From NCBI RefSeq assembly GCF_015159595.1, contig NZ_CP063304.1:2976001-3040000 (forward strand): a DNA stretch of 64,000 bases, in the 5' to 3' direction. Source of the DNA: Blautia liquoris (GTDB lineage Bacteria > Bacillota > Clostridia > Lachnospirales > Lachnospiraceae). The notes beneath the pieces were generated by a model. It was not told the origin of the DNA. It did not search any database and was given only the letters and a program-made list of their open reading frames with translations. Below, piece by piece: positions 59,102-64,000 of the stretch (positions are counted from its first letter, which is position 1; every line of letters starts with the position of its first letter). Both the position numbers and the translations under genes were made by a program.

Positions 59102-59806
59102 TTATTCGTATGTAAAAAGTTGTTCCCAGTATTTTACTCCGTTGCTCTCATAGAAACCGACACCAATCTTTGTAAAGTTTTTATTCATAATGTTGGCGCG
59201 ATGTCCCGGGCTGTTGATCCAGCCTGTCATGACTTCTTCTGGGGTTTGCTGTCCATAGGCGATATTCTCCCCGGTTCCATGATACGATACACCATTCTCC
59301 TGAAGGACTGTGCTGAAGGATGTCCCGTTTGGACGTGTATGTGAAAATGAAACTTCCGTTTCTTTGGCTCGTATATTCGCAGCTTTTTCAAGTGCTGCAT
59401 CATACTGTAACGCAGCAAGTCCTTCTTTCGCTCTCTCCTGATTTACAAGAGCAATCACCTGCGCTGCATAAGAGGACTCGGACTGGTCTGGCTGATCCGT
59501 ATCCTGATTGGGCTGCTCCGCTACAGGAGTCTCCGAATCCTGATTGGGCTGCTCTGCTGATGGCTGTTCATCGCCTGGGATCTGAATGGTTCCTCCATTG
59601 CAGTCAAGCTTGATGTCTGAGCAATCGATGCCCATACTCTCAAGTTTTTCTTTGATTTCGTCCATATTGCTTCCAGTTATAACCCTGACTCCCTTTTGCG
59701 TCTGTATCTCACACTGTGCGGGATCTGTGGCAGCAGATACCGGTATCCCGGCCGAAGCCCCTAAGGTGGTGACCATCAGTGCTGCGATCACTAATTTATG
59801 TTTCAC
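59102..59806 (-). CDS. Secreted CAP-domain (SCP/PR-1-like) protein
   Basis: This 234-aa exported protein starts at a GTG at 59806 that follows AAGGAGGAATATT; an upstream ATG has no ribosome site. A signal peptide (KHKLVIAALMVTTLGASAG, cleavage near VSAAT) precedes a beta region with two Cys. A low-complexity linker with repeats of (A/S)EQPNQDSE type follows. The C-terminal CAP domain has LVNQERAKEGLAALQYDAAL, FSHTRPNGTSFSTVL, GENIAYGQQTPEEVMTGWIN and SPGHRANIMN. This matches the YkwD group of bacterial CAP proteins, whose function is poorly known. Confidence 0.9.
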   Translation of the reverse strand: MKHKLVIAALMVTTLGASAGIPVSAATDPAQCEIQTQKGVRVITGSNMDEIKEKLESMGIDCSDIKLDCNGGTIQIPGDEQPSAEQPNQDSETPVAEQPNQDTDQPDQSESSYAAQVIALVNQERAKEGLAALQYDAALEKAANIRAKETEVSFSHTRPNGTSFSTVLQENGVSYHGTGENIAYGQQTPEEVMTGWINSPGHRANIMNKNFTKIGVGFYESNGVKYWEQLFTYE

Positions 59807-59923
59807 AATATTCCTCCTTTTTATTTCATAGTTATGACATATGTATTTCATTTTTGTTACAAAAAGATTGTATCACAACGTATGCCTCAATGATACAAGT
59901 AAATATTGGAAAAACAAATGGGA

Positions 59924-59952
59924 TTGACAAACAAACCGGACTTTGATAAAAT
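59924..59952 (+). promoter_or_regulatory. Promoter of the iron-siderophore ABC operon
   Basis: TTGACA (59924-59929) and TAAAAT (59947-59952) are separated by 17 nt. The operator-like repeat at 59955-59970 sits immediately after the -10 box. Confidence 0.7.
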
Positions 59953-59954
59953 TG

Positions 59955-59970
59955 ATTAGTCTCAACTAAC
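59955..59970. promoter_or_regulatory. ATTAG-N6-CTAAC operator, probable iron-responsive site
   Basis: ATTAG-TCTCAA-CTAAC overlaps the expected transcription start, where a repressor would block RNA polymerase. It shares half-sites and spacing with 48999-49014. Confidence 0.55.
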
Positions 59971-60014
59971 TTAAACCACATCATTGAATGACTAAACTAA
60001 AGGAGAACATACGT

Positions 60015-61100
60015 ATGAAGTTTCACAGCCTACCTAATCTATTGATGAAAGGTGCAGCGTTCATGCTTGCCACTTCCCTTCTGGCGGGATGCCAGGGGGC
60101 CTTTGCCGGCTCATCCGGTGCATCTGCCGATAAAGAGAAAACTTCTGTAACACAGAGTAATTCAAAAGAACTTTCTGATAAGGACACACAGTATCCAATT
60201 CGAATAAAACATGCTCTCGGTGAGACCGTAATAGAGAAAAAGCCGGAGAGAGTTGCAACGATATTCTGGGGAAATCAGGATGTAGCGCTTGCATTCGGCA
60301 TCGTGCCTGTCGGTGTCTCTGAGGCAAACTATGGGGTCACAGACGGCAGTGGTCTTTTGCCATGGACTCTAGATAAATTCAAAGAGCTCGGCGTGGAAGA
60401 TCCCGTTCTCTTCCATGACACCGATGGACTCGACTATGAAGCAATCAGCGACGTAAATCCCGATGTCATTCTTGCAGGCTACTCCGGAATCACTCAGGAG
60501 GAATATGACACCTTAAGTGAGATCGCCCCGGTAGTGGCTTATCCAAATGCCCCATGGCAGACCTCGTGGAGGGAGCAGATCCGAATCGACTCCAGAGGAC
60601 TTGGCATGGAGCAGGAAGGAAAAGATCTGGTTAAAGATCTGGAGCAGATGATTCAGGAAAAAGTGGCTGAGTATCCTCAGCTTAAAGATAAAACAGCCGG
60701 ATTCTTATACATCACTCCCTCTGATTTGGGCAAAGTGTACGTCTACTTAAAAGATGACCCGAGAGGTGGATTTCTTACTGATCTGGGCATGAATCTTTCC
60801 AGGGAAGTTGAAAATCTTGGTACTTCTGAAGATGGTTTCTCCATGACCGTCAGTGCAGAAAATGTTGATGTCCTGAACGGGCTGGATATCATCGTAGCAT
60901 ACGGAGATGACCAGTTGCTGAAGACACTTCAGGAAGACCCGTTGTTCGGCACCATTCCTGCAATCAAAAGAGGGTCGGTCGTATTCATCGAGAATAACAC
61001 ACCGCTTGCGGCTTCCGGAACCCCCAGTGCTCTCTCAATTCCCGCGACAATCGATGAATATCTGTCCCTTCTCGGAAAGGCCGCAAATAAAGTACAATGA
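60015..61100 (+). CDS. Iron-siderophore/heme ABC transporter substrate-binding lipoprotein
   Basis: This 361-aa lipoprotein starts at the ATG at 60015, after AGGAGA, with a lipobox MLATSLLAGCQG that will be cleaved before Cys. The mature part has the class III (FepB/FhuD/BtuF) fold: VATIFWGNQDVALAFGIVPV, then ISDVNPDVILAGYSGIT and a C-terminal VSAENVDVLNGLDIIVAYGD. The ligand is probably a ferric siderophore, as FecCD permeases and an ATPase follow; heme or cobalamin cannot be excluded. It overlaps the first permease gene by 4 nt. Confidence 0.92.
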   Translation: MKFHSLPNLLMKGAAFMLATSLLAGCQGAFAGSSGASADKEKTSVTQSNSKELSDKDTQYPIRIKHALGETVIEKKPERVATIFWGNQDVALAFGIVPVGVSEANYGVTDGSGLLPWTLDKFKELGVEDPVLFHDTDGLDYEAISDVNPDVILAGYSGITQEEYDTLSEIAPVVAYPNAPWQTSWREQIRIDSRGLGMEQEGKDLVKDLEQMIQEKVAEYPQLKDKTAGFLYITPSDLGKVYVYLKDDPRGGFLTDLGMNLSREVENLGTSEDGFSMTVSAENVDVLNGLDIIVAYGDDQLLKTLQEDPLFGTIPAIKRGSVVFIENNTPLAASGTPSALSIPATIDEYLSLLGKAANKVQ

Positions 61101-62107
61101 AACAAGAAAAACAAACAAAAAAACTTCTCATTACTCTCACGATCTGTCTGATCAGTGTATTGCTATGTTTCGGGGCATCTCTGATTTTTGGCTCCCGTAA
61201 TGTCAGTATGCATGATATCAAAGCCGCTCTTTTTTATAACCAGTCAGATACCATCGGACAGATCGTCGTGAAAAAAAGGATTCCACGAACCATATTTTCG
61301 CTGATTGCAGGAGCATCCCTTGGAATTTCAGGAGCCGTCATGCAGGCAGTCACACGCAACCCCATCGCAGATCCCAGTGTTCTGGGCGTCAATACCGGCG
61401 CTTCACTCTTTGTTGTGATCGGAATCGCATTTTTCAACATTTCAAGTGCCAGTCAATACATATGGCTCGCTCTTCTTGGTGCAGCAGTCACAACAGTCTT
61501 TGTATACGGAATCGGGTCAATGGGGTCCGGCGGTGTAACACCTATTAAACTGGCTCTTGCCGGATCTGCCACAAGTGCTGCACTTTCATCATTTGTCAGT
61601 GCAATTCTCATGCCGAGGGCCGAGGTTATGGATACGTTCCGATTCTGGCAGGTAGGAAGTGTCAGCGGTGCAAACTGGGGAAATATCCGTACTATTCTTC
61701 CATTTGTGATAATCGGATCTTTGACTGCATTTGTTCTGGCTCCAGTTTTAAATGCCATGGCACTCGGCGATGAAATGGCCTCTGTTCTCGGAGTACACAC
61801 CGGTGCGGCAAGATTTCTGGGTGCATTGTCAGGTGTAATCTTATGCGGTGCCGTGACAGCTGTCGCCGGACCGATCGGATTCGTCGGACTTATGGTTCCA
61901 CATGTTATGCGTCTGCTTCTTGGACCTGATCAGCGGGTAATACTTCCGATGTCCGCTCTTGGAGGAGCCCTCGTATTGACAACTGCCGATGTAATCGGAC
62001 GTATCCTGGGAAGTCCGGGGGAACTGGAATCAGGCATCGTCACGGCATTCGTCGGTGCACCGATCCTGATTCTGATCGCAATGAGATCAAAGGGGAGTTC
62101 ATTATGA
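61097..62107 (+). CDS. FecCD-family iron transport permease, first subunit
   Basis: This 336-aa membrane protein is of the BtuC/FecCD type, with about nine to ten hydrophobic helices. The family segment RIPRTIFSLIAGASLGISGA then MQAVTRNPIADPSVLGVNTG is near the N terminus. The coupling region GEEMA-like GDEMASVLGVH and TAVAGPIGFVGLMVPHVMRL near the C terminus contact the ATPase. It starts within the stop of the binding-protein gene (ATGA) and overlaps the second permease likewise, indicating a heterodimeric channel. Confidence 0.95.
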   Translation: MKQEKQTKKLLITLTICLISVLLCFGASLIFGSRNVSMHDIKAALFYNQSDTIGQIVVKKRIPRTIFSLIAGASLGISGAVMQAVTRNPIADPSVLGVNTGASLFVVIGIAFFNISSASQYIWLALLGAAVTTVFVYGIGSMGSGGVTPIKLALAGSATSAALSSFVSAILMPRAEVMDTFRFWQVGSVSGANWGNIRTILPFVIIGSLTAFVLAPVLNAMALGDEMASVLGVHTGAARFLGALSGVILCGAVTAVAGPIGFVGLMVPHVMRLLLGPDQRVILPMSALGGALVLTTADVIGRILGSPGELESGIVTAFVGAPILILIAMRSKGSSL

Positions 62108-63135
62108 CAGATAAAAGTAATAAAATCGTGATGAATGGTTTCCATAAGAGAAAACGACGTTATGTTACAGTCACCTGCTTCCTTGCCATTTTTGTCCTGA
62201 TCCTCTGCACTATCGTGCTCTTATATGGAAATACCATCTATTCACTTTCAACTATTTGGAGAGTGCTAAAAGGGGAAAATGTTAAAGGAGCCACATTTGC
62301 AGTCAAATCACTGCGGCTTCCCCGGATGCTGGCCGGCCTTTTATGTGGATTCGCATTTGGCATGGCTGGCAGTACCTTTCAGACTATGCTGCGCAATCCT
62401 CTTGCAAGCCCTGATATTATCGGTGTCACCTCGGGATCCAGTGCGGCAGCGATATTCGCACTGATCATTCTGGGATTGTCCGGCCCTTCCGTATCGATCG
62501 CAGCTGTTCTTGGCGGAACACTTACTGCTTTCTTCATCTATCTTCTTTCAAAAGGCGGTAAATACAACGGCGGCCGTCTGATTCTGATCGGGCTTGGCGT
62601 GCAGGCGATGTTAACTGCACTGATTAATTATTTTATGTTGAAAGCACCGCAGCACGATGTTCCAACAGCTTTTCGCTGGCTGAGCGGAAGTCTAAATGGA
62701 ATATCATTATCCGATATTCCAATGCTCGCAGTTGTATTGTTAATCTTTACACCTGTGATCGTAATGCTGGGCAGACATCTGCAAATTCTGGAACTTGGAG
62801 AGGACTCTGCTACAACACTCGGTGTACATGCAGATCGAACCAGGCTTTTGCTGATCTTAAGCTCTGTAGTCTGCATCGCATTTGCCACTGCTGTCGCAGG
62901 GCCGATTGCTTTCGTCTCTTTCCTGTCCGGGCCGATCGCAAAAACGCTCGTAGGTGCGGGCATGCAAAATGAACTCCCTTCCGGACTTATAGGCACCTGT
63001 CTCGTGCTTTTGGCAGATCTGATCGGTCAATTTGCATTCACCACGCGCTTTCCGGTCGGCGTAATTACTGGGATCCTCGGTGCACCTTACCTGATATTTT
63101 TACTGATTCGCATGAATAAACGTGGAGGTATGTAA
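62104..63135 (+). CDS. FecCD-family iron transport permease, second subunit
   Basis: This 343-aa protein is the second BtuC/FecCD permease. LRLPRMLAGLLCGFAFGMAG, FQTMLRNPLASPDIIGVTSG and, near the end, TAVAGPIAFVSFLSGPIAKT are the family landmarks; SATTLGVHADRTR holds the coupling helix. A basic N terminus (HKRKRR) precedes the first helix. The gene is ATGA-coupled to the first permease, and its stop overlaps the ATPase start (TAATG). Confidence 0.95.
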   Translation: MTDKSNKIVMNGFHKRKRRYVTVTCFLAIFVLILCTIVLLYGNTIYSLSTIWRVLKGENVKGATFAVKSLRLPRMLAGLLCGFAFGMAGSTFQTMLRNPLASPDIIGVTSGSSAAAIFALIILGLSGPSVSIAAVLGGTLTAFFIYLLSKGGKYNGGRLILIGLGVQAMLTALINYFMLKAPQHDVPTAFRWLSGSLNGISLSDIPMLAVVLLIFTPVIVMLGRHLQILELGEDSATTLGVHADRTRLLLILSSVVCIAFATAVAGPIAFVSFLSGPIAKTLVGAGMQNELPSGLIGTCLVLLADLIGQFAFTTRFPVGVITGILGAPYLIFLLIRMNKRGGM

Positions 63136-63947
63136 TGAACAAACATCAATTAAAAGTGAATCACATCACTGCCGGATATGGGGACAAAACAATATTAAAA
63201 GATGTCGATCTGACGATCCCATCCAATAAAATCAGCGTCATACTCGGGGCGAACGCATGTGGTAAATCAACTCTGTTAAAGACGGTTGCACGACTGTTAC
63301 AACCATCCTCCGGGAAAATCACGCTGGATGGTCAAAATATTAGTTCTCTCCCATCAAAACAACTTGCCAGAGTTTTGGGCCTGCTCCCTCAATCTCCCAT
63401 TGTACCAGAAGGAATTGTCGTAGCTGATCTGGTAAGCAGAGGACGTTTTCCCCATCAACCCTTTATGAAAGGCCTGGGAAAAAAAGACTATGAAGCGGTA
63501 GAAGAGGCTTTAGAAATCATGGGAATCACCGAGCTTTCCAACCGTAGGCTGGATGAGCTCTCCGGCGGACAGCGACAAAGAGCATGGATCGCGATGGCTC
63601 TTGCTCAACAGACAGATATTCTCCTGCTAGATGAACCTACTACCTACCTCGATATCACCTACCAAGTCGAGATTCTCGATCTGCTGACCGATCTAAACCG
63701 AAGAAAAGGCACAACAATCGTCATGGTTCTCCACGATATCAATCTGTCCGCACGGTACGCAGACTATATCTTTGCGATGCGAGAGGGCACACTGGTCCAG
63801 GAGGGCGCCCCAAAAGAAGTGGTCACGGAAGAACTGATACAAAAAATATATAACATGAACTGTTCCGTAATCAGTGACCCTGTATCGCTTTCGCCATTTG
63901 TCCTGCCCAAAGGAAGACATCATGTGCTGGAATCCTGTGCCTCCTGA
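63135..63947 (+). CDS. Iron-siderophore ABC transporter ATPase (FecE/FhuC type)
   Basis: This 270-aa ATPase has Walker A ILGANACGKSTLLKTVA, Q-loop LGLLPQSPIVPEG, signature LSGGQRQRAWIAMALAQQ, Walker B DILLLDEPTTYLDI and the switch His in MVLHDINLSARYAD. RGRFPHQPF after the Q-loop is characteristic of siderophore ATPases. It completes the import operon with the preceding three genes. The following 53 nt to the window end hold no further gene. Confidence 0.96.
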   Translation: MNKHQLKVNHITAGYGDKTILKDVDLTIPSNKISVILGANACGKSTLLKTVARLLQPSSGKITLDGQNISSLPSKQLARVLGLLPQSPIVPEGIVVADLVSRGRFPHQPFMKGLGKKDYEAVEEALEIMGITELSNRRLDELSGGQRQRAWIAMALAQQTDILLLDEPTTYLDITYQVEILDLLTDLNRRKGTTIVMVLHDINLSARYADYIFAMREGTLVQEGAPKEVVTEELIQKIYNMNCSVISDPVSLSPFVLPKGRHHVLESCAS

Positions 63948-64000
63948 AAATTTTTAGGAAATGTCTAAAAACACTTGCAAAATCATCCATGATATGATAT

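Noticed and set aside
1-64000. CRISPR array, tRNA, rRNA, prophage or conjugative functions
   Set aside because: No regularly spaced repeats, cloverleaf sequences, phage structural proteins or conjugation proteins were found on reading either strand.

Overview
The window reads as a chromosomal segment of a low-to-mid GC Bacillota, most likely a Lachnospiraceae member (Blautia/Dorea/Hungatella-like). Supporting evidence: a PolC-type replicative polymerase directly after ispG; a large Bacillus/Clostridium-type SRP RNA next to dnaX-ybaB-recR; a split transketolase; Lachnospiraceae-style uncharacterised proteins; and a CooC/AcsF-type maturation ATPase as found in acetogens. Genus-level placement is inference. 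No tRNA, rRNA, CRISPR array or prophage was recognised.

Layout. 1-5.1 kb: leftward housekeeping genes dnaX-ybaB-recR-transaldolase-tktN-tktC. 5.2-5.6 kb: SRP RNA on the + strand with its own promoter, divergent from a dnaX promoter. 5.8-11.4 kb: a tightly packed leftward three-gene module (1181-aa beta/helical-repeat protein, 414-aa Hsp70/actin-fold-like protein, 258-aa TPR-like protein) of unknown function. 11.6-12.7 kb: a CobD/HisC-like aminotransferase, convergent with polC and sharing a palindromic stop. 12.7-20.7 kb: polC, ispG, an amino-acid/cystine-type symporter and an Ogg-type DNA glycosylase. 20.8-27.1 kb: an apparent catabolic cluster (FCD-GntR regulator, hydantoinase-A-like protein, IT-type transporter, diketogulonate-reductase-like enzyme, HExxH protein).

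27.1-42.7 kb: an accessory stretch bounded by two almost identical IS200/IS605 elements (TnpA+TnpB+putative omegaRNA), with structured REP/MITE-like repeats at 25.3, 27.1 and 35.1 kb. Between the IS copies are a VanY-type carboxypeptidase, a PucR regulator divergent from a UroD-family methyltransferase, a nuclease/phosphatase, an esterase, an iron-dependent alcohol dehydrogenase, a radical SAM protein divergent from an HxlR regulator with a perfect palindromic operator, and several small proteins. 42.9-47.9 kb: a TetR-controlled redox operon (old-yellow-enzyme-type Fe-S flavoprotein, CobW GTPase, DUF362 protein).

48.3-52.6 kb: a TetR gene and a two-gene ABC exporter-fold cassette whose terminator cuts into the 3' end of a truncated XRE gene. 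52.6-56.4 kb: a graveyard of gene remnants (XRE, SWIM zinc-finger protein, AbiEi/AbiEii toxin-antitoxin, an unidentified fragment) with two small intact genes. 56.6-59.9 kb: a GMP synthase whose glutaminase domain has lost its catalytic centre, a CooC-like ATPase and a secreted CAP-domain protein. 60.0-64.0 kb: an iron-siderophore-type ABC importer operon (lipoprotein, two FecCD permeases, ATPase). Its promoter carries an RTTAG-N6-CTAAC operator also found before the 49-kb ABC cassette, suggesting common control by an iron-responsive DtxR-family repressor. Family names come from memory of motifs; no database search was possible.
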